The notes under the pieces were generated by a model. It was not told the DNA's origin. It saw only the letters and a list, made by a program, of their open reading frames with translations, and searched no databases. A stretch of 64,000 nt of DNA from Sedimentitalea nanhaiensis DSM 24252 (GTDB lineage: Bacteria; Pseudomonadota; Alphaproteobacteria; Rhodobacterales; Rhodobacteraceae): the NCBI RefSeq assembly GCF_000473225.1, contig NZ_KI421509.1:128362-192361 (forward strand). Reading direction: 5' to 3'. A program made the translations under genes and the position numbers. Shown here one piece after another: positions 1 through 8,482 of the stretch. The number at the start of each line of letters is the position of its first letter. Within the stretch, counting starts at the first letter, position 1.

Positions 1-242
1 TGATGCCGGAAAAACTGCCGCCGGATACCTCGAAATTGCTTTTGTGTCCGATGCCCGGTCTGATTGTCAGGGTCCATGCCGAAGTCGGTGATGAGGTCCA
101 GGAGGGGCAGGCTCTGTGTACCATCGAGGCGATGAAAATGGAGAACATCCTGCGGGCCGAGAAAATGGGCGTGGTGTCCAGAATCAACGCCGCAGCAGGC
201 GACAGCCTGGCGGTCGATGATGTGATCATGGAATTCGAGTGA
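1..242 (+). CDS. pccA: Propionyl-CoA carboxylase alpha subunit, C-terminal biotinyl domain (partial)
   Basis: This is the 3' end of a biotin-dependent carboxylase subunit that enters from the left edge; the reading frame is already open at the first full codon, so the methionine at base 3 is internal. The 79 visible residues form one biotinyl domain with the EAMKMEN motif, and the lysine at about base 135 is the expected biotinylation site. In the family this arm carries CO2 to propionyl-CoA, giving methylmalonyl-CoA, which scpA just downstream isomerises to succinyl-CoA. That neighbour supports propionyl-CoA over acetyl- or methylcrotonyl-CoA carboxylase, but the substrate cannot be read from this fragment alone. 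Confidence 0.88.
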   Translation, partial: MPEKLPPDTSKLLLCPMPGLIVRVHAEVGDEVQEGQALCTIEAMKMENILRAEKMGVVSRINAAAGDSLAVDDVIMEFE

Positions 243-246
243 TCCG

Positions 247-771
247 GTGATCCGTCCTCGGTCATATTGCAGAATTGCGGGTAGCTTTCTCGGGTCGCTG
301 TGCGTGGTCGGCCTGTCCGGCTGTGCGCAGGATCGCGAGAGCGCCGTGCGCGCAGAATTAGGGCAATGGCTGGCTCTGGGCGACACCTCGTATTTTGACT
401 CATCGCTGGAATGCACTGCGGGTGTTTTTGCGCTGGAAGGGATCGAGATCCGCGACACCATTCCGGTGGTTCGCACCATCAAGAAGGGCATGCGGCTGTT
501 GGGCGAGGGCACGGCGGTGGCCTTTGATGTGCCCGATGTCAGCCCGACCTCGGTCTCCGAGGCGATCATGAGCGCGAATCTGCCCGGGGGCTTGGGCATT
601 CTTTCTTCCGGGGTGGCCGCCAAGAACTGTATGACCGATGAGGTTCAACACAGCTATCTCGCGGCGCTGACGGCGGCGGATACGGTGCTGTTCTTTGATC
701 CCTCGGGTAACGCGTTGGCGGTGCTGGACCGGACGCACAAGCGGGCGTTCTTCGCCCGGGGCAGCGTCTGA
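247..771 (+). CDS. Small lipoprotein between pccA and scpA, function unknown
   Basis: A 174-residue protein starting with GTG four bases after the pccA stop, so it is probably co-transcribed. The N-terminus is a lipoprotein signal: basic residues, a hydrophobic stretch, then an LSGC lipobox near residues 23-26, predicting a lipid-anchored envelope protein. No enzymatic motif is recognisable in the remainder. I recall similar lipoproteins at this place in other roseobacters, so it is probably a conserved family, but its link to propionate metabolism rests only on position. It ends four bases before the convergent DUF4174 gene. Confidence 0.72.
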   Translation: MIRPRSYCRIAGSFLGSLCVVGLSGCAQDRESAVRAELGQWLALGDTSYFDSSLECTAGVFALEGIEIRDTIPVVRTIKKGMRLLGEGTAVAFDVPDVSPTSVSEAIMSANLPGGLGILSSGVAAKNCMTDEVQHSYLAALTAADTVLFFDPSGNALAVLDRTHKRAFFARGSV

Positions 772-775
772 TGGT

Positions 776-1219
776 TCAGAACCCGCGCTTTTGGTTGACC
801 TCGCGTTCCCGTTCCGGCGTCTTGTCGATTGAACGGGTGATTTCGCGCACGGTCCAGGGCAGCGGTTTGCGCAGCTTGACCTCGCCATCCTTGCCCACCA
901 ACACCAGCATAAAACCTCGTGGCCTCAGTTTCTTGCGCAGAGGCGAGGCTGCCGCCGGATCGGTGTCGGTCAGAACCACGACGTCGCGATCGATCAGCAT
1001 GTCGATGCCGTCCTGCAGACGCTCGACCTGTTCGGCAAAACGCGGATCCGCCGGGGAATCCGCGAACACCACGACAGGGCGGTTAATCCAAAGGAATTCG
1101 CGCAAATCGCTATCGCCCGCAGGCCGGATCAGGCCACTGGTGGTGTTGTCAACGGTTTGCTGTGCATGGATGCCGGGGGTGATTAATGCGGCAAAAACAA
1201 TGGCCAAGATGCGTTTCAT
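776..1219 (-). CDS. Secreted DUF4174 domain protein
   Basis: The start chosen is the ATG at 1219 (MKRILAIVF...), 25 codons inside the longest frame, because it opens a classical signal peptide ending at about HAQ; the mature part is about 128 residues. The body has the DUF4174 pattern: a short beta-strand region (RPVVVFA), then a region around residues 75-85 with VVVLTDTD, and a late GFMLVLVGKDGEVKLR segment resembling the end of a thioredoxin-like fold. No CXXC is present, so redox activity is not implied. It is probably periplasmic and converges on the lipoprotein gene. Confidence 0.7.
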   Translation of the reverse strand: MKRILAIVFAALITPGIHAQQTVDNTTSGLIRPAGDSDLREFLWINRPVVVFADSPADPRFAEQVERLQDGIDMLIDRDVVVLTDTDPAAASPLRKKLRPRGFMLVLVGKDGEVKLRKPLPWTVREITRSIDKTPEREREVNQKRGF

Positions 1220-1440
1220 TCTGTCTCCTGTTGCACTGAATATAGGGGCGGATGCGGTGAATGCGACCGTTGATTTCGCACCCGCGCGCAACAAGACCGA
1301 GGTTTATCGCGAAGTATATGCAAATGACGCCATATGAGCGCCCGATGGGGCGCGTGGCAGCGCAAAAACGATGAAAGCACCGGGCAGAAATTTGGTGGGC
1401 CAAGATCTGCCTCGGACAGAAAGGACAAGGGAAAGATACG

Positions 1441-3570
1441 ATGACAAGCAAGACAGACGAATGGAAGGCACTGGCTGAAAAGGAACTGCGCGGACGGTCG
1501 GTCGAGGATCTGACCTGGAACACGTTGGAAGGGATCCCGGTTCAGCCGCTTTATACCGAAGAGGATCTGAAAGACGTCGATCACCTGGGTACGATACCCG
1601 GCGCGGCCCCCTTTACCCGTGGTGTCAAGGCGACGATGTATGCCGGACGACCCTGGACAATCCGGCAGTACGCGGGCTTTTCGACCGCCGAGGAATCCAA
1701 CGCCTTTTACCGCCGCGGTCTGGCCGCCGGTCAACAGGGTGTCAGCGTTGCTTTCGATCTGGCCACCCATCGCGGTTATGACAGCGATCATCCCCGCGTG
1801 GCGGGGGATGTGGGCAAGGCCGGAGTGGCCATCGATTCCGTCGAAGACATGAAGATCCTGTTCGATGGCATCCCGCTGGACAAGGTCAGCGTCAGCATGA
1901 CGATGAACGGTGCCGTGGTCCCGATCCTGGCCAGCTTCATCGTCGCAGGCGAAGAGCAGGGCCATGACAAATCCGTACTCGCAGGCACCATTCAGAACGA
2001 TATTCTGAAAGAGTTCATGGTGCGCAACACCTATATCTACCCGCCCGAACCCAGCATGCGGATCATCGCGGACATCATCGAATATACTTCTGCCAGCATG
2101 CCGAAATTCAACAGCATTTCGATCTCGGGTTACCATATGCAGGAGGCGGGTGCGAACCTGGTGCAGGAGTTGGCCTATACGCTCGCGGATGGGCGCGAAT
2201 ATGTGCGCACTGCGATGGAACGGGGCATGGACGTGGACAAGTTTGCGGGCAGGTTGTCGTTCTTCTTTGCCATCGGGATGAATTTTTTCATGGAGGCGGC
2301 CAAGCTGCGCGCCGCGCGCCTGCTCTGGCATCGGATTATGACCGAATTTGGTGCCAAGAACCCCAAATCGCTGATGCTGCGCACCCATTGCCAGACCTCG
2401 GGCGTGTCCCTGCAAGAGCAGGACCCATACAACAACGTGGTGCGCACCGCGTACGAGGCGATGTCGGCGGTCCTGGGCGGGACGCAATCGCTGCACACCA
2501 ATGCGCTGGACGAGGCGATCGCGCTGCCCACGGATTTCAGCGCCCGCATCGCGCGCAACACCCAGCTGATCCTGCAAGAGGAAACCGGCATCACCAATGT
2601 GGTCGATCCTCTGGCCGGATCCTACTATGTGGAAAAGCTGACCCACGATCTGGCCACCGAAGCGTGGAAACTGATCGAAGAGGTCGAAGAGATGGGTGGC
2701 ATGACCAAGGCGGTGGCCAGCGGTCTGCCCAAACTGCGCATCGAGGAAAGCGCCGCCACGCGGCAGGCCATGATCGACCGTGGAGACGAGGTGATCGTCG
2801 GCGTCAACAAGTACCGGCTTCAGAAAGAGGATCATCTCGACATTCTGGACATCGACAATGATGCCGTGCGGGCGTCACAGGTGGCCCGGCTGGAAAAGAT
2901 CCGCGCCAATCGCGACGAAAGCGCCTGTGATGCCGCGCTGGACGAGTTGACGCGCACCGCGCGCGAGGGGGGCAATCTACTGGCGGCGGCGATCGAGGCT
3001 GCACGCGCAAGGGCATCTGTTGGGGAAATCAGCATGGCAATGGAAAAGGAATTTGGCCGTCACCGGGCAGAGGTCAAGACACTGGCCGGGGTGTATGGTG
3101 CCGCCTACGAGGGTGACGAAGGCTTTGCCTTGATCCAGAAATCGGTCGAGGATTTTGCCGAGACCGAAGGCCGCCGCCCGCGCATGCTGGTGGTCAAGAT
3201 GGGCCAGGACGGACATGATCGTGGCGCCAAGGTGATTGCCACCGCCTTTGCCGACATCGGATTTGACGTGGATGTCGGCCCGCTGTTTCAGACCCCGCAA
3301 GAGGCGGCTCAGGATGCGGTGGACAATGACGTGCACGTGATTGGCATCAGTTCGCAGGCCGCCGGGCACAAGACCCTGGCCCCGCAACTGGTGCAAGCGC
3401 TTAAAGAATCCGGGGCCGAGGACATCCTCGTGATCTGCGGTGGCGTGATCCCGCAGCAGGACTATCAGTTCCTGTATGACAGCGGGGTCAAGGCGATCTT
3501 TGGGCCGGGCACCAATATCCCCGAAGCGGCGCAGGATATCCTGCGCATGATCCGCAAAGCCCGGGATTGA
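1441..3570 (+). CDS. scpA: Methylmalonyl-CoA mutase, single-chain
   Basis: A 709-residue enzyme interconverting (R)-methylmalonyl-CoA and succinyl-CoA with adenosylcobalamin. It has the substrate barrel (roughly residues 1-515) and a C-terminal cobalamin-binding domain carrying DGHDRG at 590-595, where His592 should be the lower axial cobalt ligand (DXHXXG motif). The length matches single-polypeptide bacterial and mitochondrial mutases rather than the two-subunit type. A good AGGGAAAG ribosome site precedes the ATG. With pccA upstream it completes the propionyl-CoA to succinyl-CoA route. The 221-base upstream gap shows no recognisable cobalamin riboswitch. Confidence 0.96.
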   Translation: MTSKTDEWKALAEKELRGRSVEDLTWNTLEGIPVQPLYTEEDLKDVDHLGTIPGAAPFTRGVKATMYAGRPWTIRQYAGFSTAEESNAFYRRGLAAGQQGVSVAFDLATHRGYDSDHPRVAGDVGKAGVAIDSVEDMKILFDGIPLDKVSVSMTMNGAVVPILASFIVAGEEQGHDKSVLAGTIQNDILKEFMVRNTYIYPPEPSMRIIADIIEYTSASMPKFNSISISGYHMQEAGANLVQELAYTLADGREYVRTAMERGMDVDKFAGRLSFFFAIGMNFFMEAAKLRAARLLWHRIMTEFGAKNPKSLMLRTHCQTSGVSLQEQDPYNNVVRTAYEAMSAVLGGTQSLHTNALDEAIALPTDFSARIARNTQLILQEETGITNVVDPLAGSYYVEKLTHDLATEAWKLIEEVEEMGGMTKAVASGLPKLRIEESAATRQAMIDRGDEVIVGVNKYRLQKEDHLDILDIDNDAVRASQVARLEKIRANRDESACDAALDELTRTAREGGNLLAAAIEAARARASVGEISMAMEKEFGRHRAEVKTLAGVYGAAYEGDEGFALIQKSVEDFAETEGRRPRMLVVKMGQDGHDRGAKVIATAFADIGFDVDVGPLFQTPQEAAQDAVDNDVHVIGISSQAAGHKTLAPQLVQALKESGAEDILVICGGVIPQQDYQFLYDSGVKAIFGPGTNIPEAAQDILRMIRKARD

Positions 3571-4055
3571 TGCACAAGCGGCCCACGATTCTGTTGGGCA
3601 TGGCCGCCGGCGCCCTGTGGGCGCTGGTGATCGTCGGCGGCGTGCAGATCGCGGGGCTGCCCTATCTGCCGCCACCGCTGGCCTTGCCCGGTGCCTTTCT
3701 GGTGCCGGGTCTGGTGATGGTTGCGATGATCGGGCGGCTGGCGCAACGCCGGTTCTTTGATGACGCGATCATAGATGGCGCCGATTTCACACCGGGCAGT
3801 GCCGCTTGGATCGATCAGCGGGTGCTCGCCAATACGCTTGAACAGTTGGTTCTTGCACTGGTGATCTGGCCGTTTGTGGCACTGGTTCTGGGCGGCGCGG
3901 TCGTTGTGGCGCTGGGGATCGGTTTCTCGGTCGCGCGGCTGGCGTTCTGGATCGGTTATCACGTGTCGCCACCCCTGCGTGGTTTTGGCTTTGCCGCGAC
4001 GTTTTATCCCACGGTTCTGGCGGCGCTTTGGGCCTTGGCGGTCTGGGTGGTCTGA
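3570..4055 (+). CDS. MAPEG-family integral membrane protein
   Basis: A 161-residue protein with about four hydrophobic segments. The ATG at 3570 overlaps the scpA stop by one base (TGATG), so translation is coupled; this start is preferred to the TTG one codon earlier. The pattern ERVLANTLEQ-like (here QRVLANTLEQLVLAL near residues 86-100) is the hallmark of MAPEG proteins, which include glutathione-dependent membrane enzymes, and bacterial members are mostly uncharacterised. Nothing links it to methylmalonyl-CoA chemistry except the operon. The family call is good, the function unknown. Confidence 0.72.
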   Translation: MHKRPTILLGMAAGALWALVIVGGVQIAGLPYLPPPLALPGAFLVPGLVMVAMIGRLAQRRFFDDAIIDGADFTPGSAAWIDQRVLANTLEQLVLALVIWPFVALVLGGAVVVALGIGFSVARLAFWIGYHVSPPLRGFGFAATFYPTVLAALWALAVWVV

Positions 4056-4115
4056 CGGGCTTTCAAAACCCGGCGGACCTGACATACGCTTGTGCAAAGC
4101 GATATGGGGGCGACG

Positions 4116-4208
4116 ATGAAGCTGGAGCACATCGCAGCAGCGGGCGCGGCACGGCAAGAGACGGCCGAAGCGGGTCCGGGTTCTTGTTTGGGCCGGGCGT
4201 TGCAATGA
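4116..4208 (+). CDS. Possible 30-residue upstream ORF coupled to the GNAT gene
   Basis: A short ORF begins with ATG at 4116 after a G-rich stretch and ends in TGA at 4206-4208, overlapping the GNAT start codon as ATGA. Its peptide (MKLEHIAAAG..., ending GRALQ) matches nothing I know. The overlap geometry fits translational coupling or a leader that sets ribosome access to the next gene. It may equally be chance in GC-rich DNA. Confidence 0.25.
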   Translation: MKLEHIAAAGAARQETAEAGPGSCLGRALQ

Positions 4209-4729
4209 TACTGCGTCTCGCGCGGCCCGAAGATGCGCAAGACATCTGCGCCATCGCCAACCCGATCATCCGCGACACGCTGATTACCTTTACCACCGTC
4301 CCGCGCAGCGTTGACGAGGTGCGGCGCGACATCGCCGCCCATGAAGAGGGATTTCAGATCGCAGAGGCCGAGGGCCGGGTGATCGGCTTTGCCAGCCTTG
4401 GCACATTCCGCAGCGGGCCGGGGTATGCTCTTACCCGCGAGCATTCGATCCAGCTGGACCCGGTGGCGCGCGGACGGGGCGTAGGGCGCGCACTGATGCA
4501 GCGGCTGGAATCTATCGCTATCGCGCAGGGCGTGCATGTTCTGGTGGCTGGGATCAGCAGCGCCAATCCCGGTGCCATTGCCTTTCATGCGGCGCTCGGC
4601 TTTGCCCTGGTCGGGCAGATGCCGCAGGTCGGGTTCAAGGCGGGGCAGTGGCTGGACCTGATCCTGATGCAGAAAATTCTGCCTGTGGGACCAGATGGCG
4701 CACCTGACACCGGACCGTTGGCGGGATAA
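4205..4729 (+). CDS. GNAT N-acetyltransferase
   Basis: A 174-residue acetyltransferase starting at the ATG at 4205, where the sequence MILRLARPEDAQDI begins the GNAT fold; the frame is open further upstream but that part looks non-coding. The acetyl-CoA pyrophosphate loop is seen as RGRGVGRAL near residues 91-99, and the end (NPGAIAFHAALGF, VGFKAGQWLDLILMQ) resembles the phosphinothricin/methionine sulfoximine acetyltransferase branch. The acceptor is probably a small amine, but the substrate is not predictable. It sits in a run of closely packed plus-strand genes. Confidence 0.8.
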   Translation: MILRLARPEDAQDICAIANPIIRDTLITFTTVPRSVDEVRRDIAAHEEGFQIAEAEGRVIGFASLGTFRSGPGYALTREHSIQLDPVARGRGVGRALMQRLESIAIAQGVHVLVAGISSANPGAIAFHAALGFALVGQMPQVGFKAGQWLDLILMQKILPVGPDGAPDTGPLAG

Positions 4730-4738
4730 GCTGGAGCC

Positions 4739-5419
4739 ATGTCTCTTTGGACCCGCATATCCGACGCGCTGGCCGCGCTGTCTCAGGGCGAAAGCCTGAC
4801 GGCGGTTTTTGACCGGTTGCGTACCCGTCCGGAACGCAGCGTCGCCTTTGCCATCGCGGTGATCGCGCTGGGGGCCAAGATGGCCAAAGCCGATGGGCAG
4901 GTGACCCGCGACGAGGTCACCGCCTTTCGCGAAGTGTTCCAGATCGCGCAGGCGGACGAAGCCGGCGCCGCCCGTGTGTTCAACCTGGCGCGCACCGATG
5001 TGGCCGGATACCTGGATTATGCCAGCCGCATCCAGCGGATGTTCGCCGACGATCCAGGTGCGCTGTGCGACCTGATGGAGGGGCTGTTTCACATCGCCAT
5101 GGCCGACGGGTTCTATCACCCTGACGAGAACCGGTTTCTTGAAGATGTGGCGGATATCTTCGGCGTTCCCGATGCCCAGTTTCGTGCTTTGCGGGCGCGG
5201 TTCGTGCCGGATGCACGGCCCGACCCCTATACGGTGCTGGGGGTCGCTCCGCAGACGCCCTTGCCCGAGGTCCGTCGCGCCTGGCGCAGGCTGGTGCGAG
5301 AAACCCATCCGGACAGCATGATCGCCCGTGGAGTGCCCGCCGAGGCGGTCAAGATGGCGGAAAAGCGTATGATCGATATCAACCGGGCCTGGGAAGAAAT
5401 TAACGACATGGCCGCGTGA
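4739..5419 (+). CDS. TerB-DnaJ domain protein (DjlA-like)
   Basis: A 226-residue protein with a TerB-like helical domain (about residues 35-150, acidic KADGQVTRDE and MADGFYHPDE repeats) followed by a C-terminal J-domain (about 160-226). The J-domain has the HPD tripeptide (THPDS), which stimulates the ATPase of Hsp70/DnaK, and begins DPYTVLGV. The arrangement matches soluble DjlA-type co-chaperones, here without an obvious membrane anchor. It starts 10 bases after the GNAT gene and its stop overlaps the next start by one base, indicating one transcript. Confidence 0.85.
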   Translation: MSLWTRISDALAALSQGESLTAVFDRLRTRPERSVAFAIAVIALGAKMAKADGQVTRDEVTAFREVFQIAQADEAGAARVFNLARTDVAGYLDYASRIQRMFADDPGALCDLMEGLFHIAMADGFYHPDENRFLEDVADIFGVPDAQFRALRARFVPDARPDPYTVLGVAPQTPLPEVRRAWRRLVRETHPDSMIARGVPAEAVKMAEKRMIDINRAWEEINDMAA

Positions 5420-6432
5420 TGCGCCTGGCTACCTATAATGTGGAATGGTTCGCCAACCTGTTTGACGATCAGGACCGGTTGCTGGTCGATGACCGCTGGT
5501 CGGGGCGGCGGGATGTGACGCGGGCGCAGCAGATCGAGGCCCTGGGCAAGGTCTTTTCCGCGTTGGACGCGGATGCGGTGATGATCATAGAGGCCCCCAA
5601 CACCGGACGGCAGCAGCGTACGGTGCGGGCCTTGGAGAACTTTGCCGCAGCTTTTGACCTGCGTACCCGAAAGGCCGTGATTGGCTTTGCCAACGATACC
5701 CACCAGGAAATCGCGCTGCTTTTCGACCCCGATGTACTGAGCGCCGCGCACGACCCGATCGGGCATGAGGTCGGGAAAAAGGGCAGCCCGGATGCGCCGC
5801 GCTTTGACGGAACCTTTCGCATCGATCTGGATATCGACGCCACCGAAGATCTGGTACAGTTTTCCAAGCCTCCGCTTGAACTGGCGGTGAGGACGGCGGC
5901 GGGAACCCGGTTGCGCATGATTGGCGCGCACCTGAAATCCAAAGCCCCGCACGGGGCCACCAGCCGTGATGCCGCGATGCGCCTGTCGATTGCCAACCGG
6001 CGCAAGCAACTGGCGCAGGCGATCTGGCTGCGGGCGCGAATCGATGGCCATCTGGCCGATAAGACACCGCTGATCCTGATGGGAGACCTGAACGATGGGC
6101 CCGGTCTGGACGAATACGAGCATCTGTTCGGTCGTTCGTCTGTCGAAATCCTGGTGGGCGACGATCTGTATGACCCCCATGCGCGTCAGGCGTTGCAGCG
6201 CCGTATCGGCGCAATGCCCAGTACCGCACGGTTTCGCCTGAACGAAGAAGGCCGCTATCTGCAGGCCTTGCTGGACTATGTGATGATATCGCCCGACCTT
6301 TTGGCGCGCGCGCCTGACTGGCGTATCTGGCATCCGTTCGATGATGCCCAATGCTGGGAGTTCGAGGAACTGCGTCTGGCGCTGTTGGAGGCTTCGGATC
6401 ATTTCCCGGTGTCGCTGGATATCGATATCTGA
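5419..6432 (+). CDS. Endonuclease/exonuclease/phosphatase-family protein
   Basis: A 337-residue protein starting with ATG in a TGATG overlap with the preceding stop. It shows EEP-superfamily landmarks: LATYNVEWF at the N-terminus (the N of the NxE/W metal site), IIEAPN near 55-60, GAHLKSK (central histidine), LMGDLND near 220 (catalytic GDxN), and a C-terminal SDHFPV where D and H complete the metal site. Such proteins hydrolyse phosphodiester or phosphomonoester bonds in nucleic acids or lipids. No signal peptide is visible, so it is probably cytoplasmic; the substrate is unknown. Confidence 0.85.
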   Translation: MRLATYNVEWFANLFDDQDRLLVDDRWSGRRDVTRAQQIEALGKVFSALDADAVMIIEAPNTGRQQRTVRALENFAAAFDLRTRKAVIGFANDTHQEIALLFDPDVLSAAHDPIGHEVGKKGSPDAPRFDGTFRIDLDIDATEDLVQFSKPPLELAVRTAAGTRLRMIGAHLKSKAPHGATSRDAAMRLSIANRRKQLAQAIWLRARIDGHLADKTPLILMGDLNDGPGLDEYEHLFGRSSVEILVGDDLYDPHARQALQRRIGAMPSTARFRLNEEGRYLQALLDYVMISPDLLARAPDWRIWHPFDDAQCWEFEELRLALLEASDHFPVSLDIDI

Positions 6433-6469
6433 GCTTGGACAACCCGCGTCGTCACCCTATATTGGACTG

Positions 6470-6880
6470 ATGAAACCGCTTGCTGCAGTATTTTCTTGCC
6501 GTATCGCTCTGGTCGCGATTTTTGCCGCAGGTCCCTTGGCCGCGCAGCAGTCTGACGACAGCCCCGGTCTGATGGAGCGGGGCATGGAGATGTTTCTGGA
6601 AGGATTGCGGGACGAGATGTCGCCGGCACTGGAAAATATGCGCAAACTGTCCGACGAATATGGACCGGCCATGTTCAGTTTCCTCGAGGAAATGGGGCCT
6701 GCCTTTGGCGAGATGCTGGATCAGGTCAAGGATTGGACCGCGTATCGCCCGCCCGAGATTCTGCCCAATGGCGATATCATCCTGCGCAAGAAAGTGCCGT
6801 CAGATACAGTGCCGGACCCGGACCCCGAGGTCGCGCCACAGGTGAAAACGGACCCTCCGACAGGGCAGATTGACCTCTGA
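6470..6880 (+). CDS. Small secreted acidic protein, function unknown
   Basis: The start at 6470 (MKPLAAVF) gives a signal peptide ending at AAQQ and a mature protein of about 110 residues rich in Met, Glu and Asp, with amphipathic helices (MERGMEMFLEGLRDEM...) and a conserved-looking tail (PPEILPNGDIILRKK). Relatives are common in roseobacters and are sometimes misnamed AAA-family ATPase; no nucleotide-binding motif exists here. It is probably periplasmic. The 37-base gap from the preceding gene permits co-transcription. Confidence 0.68.
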   Translation: MKPLAAVFSCRIALVAIFAAGPLAAQQSDDSPGLMERGMEMFLEGLRDEMSPALENMRKLSDEYGPAMFSFLEEMGPAFGEMLDQVKDWTAYRPPEILPNGDIILRKKVPSDTVPDPDPEVAPQVKTDPPTGQIDL

Positions 6881-6888
6881 TTGGCGCG

Positions 6889-8433
6889 TCAGCGCAGAAC
6901 GGTGATTTTCAGATCGGCGGATAGCGCGGCGGACAAAGATTGCAACCGCGCCTCGGCGACTTCGCCAAACAGCGGCTGGGCATCGGTCGCCAGACGCAGT
7001 TGGAGGTGCCGCTTCTTGGGAAACCAGCGCAAACTGCTGGTATTGGTACCGCCTTGCATCAACAGCATCGCGCCAAAGCGCATCGCCTTGCCCAGAACCT
7101 CGGCCTCAAGCTGGCGCTTTTCGTCCAGCAGGCCGAACATCTCTTCAAATCGGGTGCCTTCGCGTTTGTTGCGATAGCGGTGCAGCAGGGCCATGCCCAG
7201 AAACACCCGTTCCGAGTGTTTCAACCCACCCAGATTGGCCCGCGTGGCGTTGTCGAAACAGATCTCGGCGCGATAGTCCGGGTGCGCGCGCCAACTGACG
7301 TCATGCAACAGGCAAGCGGCCCGAACCAGCCGTTTCTGGGCGGGTGTGCCGGATTTGAACAGTGGCATGACAAAATTGTACAGGGTGCGGCCGAAGCCCG
7401 GAAACCGCGCGTCCTTGGATTCGGCAAAGCGGCAGGCTTCGATCAGAGGGTCACGGTCGCGCAACCGCTGCGGCATTTGCTCGTACAGCATCCCCTCGCG
7501 GATGCCATAGCTTGAAACGGCGATGTCCTTGGGCTTGAACGTGCGTACCAGCCGTTCGAGCACCTCGCAGGCCATCGGGACCAGCGCCATGCGGGCCGAT
7601 GATACACCGGCATCATTGCGCACCTGTTCGGGATCGCATTTTTCGATGAACCGAATGGTGGCGCGCACATCGCGGGCAGTCATTCGGTATTCGTGCAGCA
7701 CATGCAGCGGATAGTTGCGTCGAAGCATGTCAATGCGGGCAATGGCGCGCCAACTGCCGCCGACGAGAAACAGCCGATCGCGTTGCTGTCCCATCTGTTC
7801 GCTCAACCGGACGAGGGTGTCCTGGATCTGAATCTTGCGACCCCGCTTGCCCCCCTTGATGCCGGCAAGTTTGAGCGGTCCCAGCGCCGAGGTGACACGC
7901 TTGCCCACACGGCCGCCTTTGACTTCTGCCAGTTCCATCGACGAGCCGCCGATGTCGCAGACCAGCCCATAGGCACCGGGCCACCCCAGCAAAACGCCCT
8001 GGGCGGACAGGCGGGCCTCTTCCTCGCCATCGATCACCCAGATCCGCAATCCGGTCTCGCGCATCACCTCGTCGCGGAAATCCTGCCCGTCTTCGGCGTC
8101 GCGCACCGCTGCCGTGGCCACCGCCGTCAGCGGCGGCAGATCCATACCTTTGGCGAGATGCTGAAACCGGCGTATCGCCGCAAGGGCGCGTTGGCGACCC
8201 AGGGGGTTCAGGCGACCACTCTCGGATAAGCCGGCGCCGAGGCCGCACATGATCTTTTCGTTATAAAAATAGGCCGGGCTGCGTGCCGCACCGTCAAACA
8301 CCACCAACCGGACCGAGTTCGAGCCCACATCGACCACCCCGACCCGCGACAAGGCGCGGGCGCTGGGGCTATCAAACAGCGGGCGTCCAAATGGGTCCCA
8401 CTCGGGGCTGGTTGAATCGGTTTGCAAATTCAT
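6889..8433 (-). CDS. ppx: Ppx/GppA exopolyphosphatase
   Basis: A 514-residue enzyme of the Ppx/GppA family, which removes terminal phosphate from polyphosphate or from pppGpp. The actin-like ATPase core is visible: GVVDVGSNSVRLVVFD near residue 32 (phosphate loop 1), VATAAVRDAEDG, and CDIGGSSMELAEV near 160 (phosphate loop 2). The C-terminal half has HD-like helical features (LHDVSWRAHPD). It lies 49 bases downstream of ppk, the usual pairing of polyphosphate synthesis and breakdown. Polyphosphatase is favoured over GppA by this neighbour, although dual activity is common. Confidence 0.92.
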   Translation of the reverse strand: MNLQTDSTSPEWDPFGRPLFDSPSARALSRVGVVDVGSNSVRLVVFDGAARSPAYFYNEKIMCGLGAGLSESGRLNPLGRQRALAAIRRFQHLAKGMDLPPLTAVATAAVRDAEDGQDFRDEVMRETGLRIWVIDGEEEARLSAQGVLLGWPGAYGLVCDIGGSSMELAEVKGGRVGKRVTSALGPLKLAGIKGGKRGRKIQIQDTLVRLSEQMGQQRDRLFLVGGSWRAIARIDMLRRNYPLHVLHEYRMTARDVRATIRFIEKCDPEQVRNDAGVSSARMALVPMACEVLERLVRTFKPKDIAVSSYGIREGMLYEQMPQRLRDRDPLIEACRFAESKDARFPGFGRTLYNFVMPLFKSGTPAQKRLVRAACLLHDVSWRAHPDYRAEICFDNATRANLGGLKHSERVFLGMALLHRYRNKREGTRFEEMFGLLDEKRQLEAEVLGKAMRFGAMLLMQGGTNTSSLRWFPKKRHLQLRLATDAQPLFGEVAEARLQSLSAALSADLKITVLR

Positions 8434-8482
8434 CTTGTCCCCGCGTGGCCTCGGTCCAAAATGCGCGATGGTCGGGCGGCGG

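Noticed and set aside
1220-1440. Gap before scpA checked for a cobalamin riboswitch
   Set aside because: No box resembling GCC-GGAGACC or CCCGC-ACTG is present and the gap is short.
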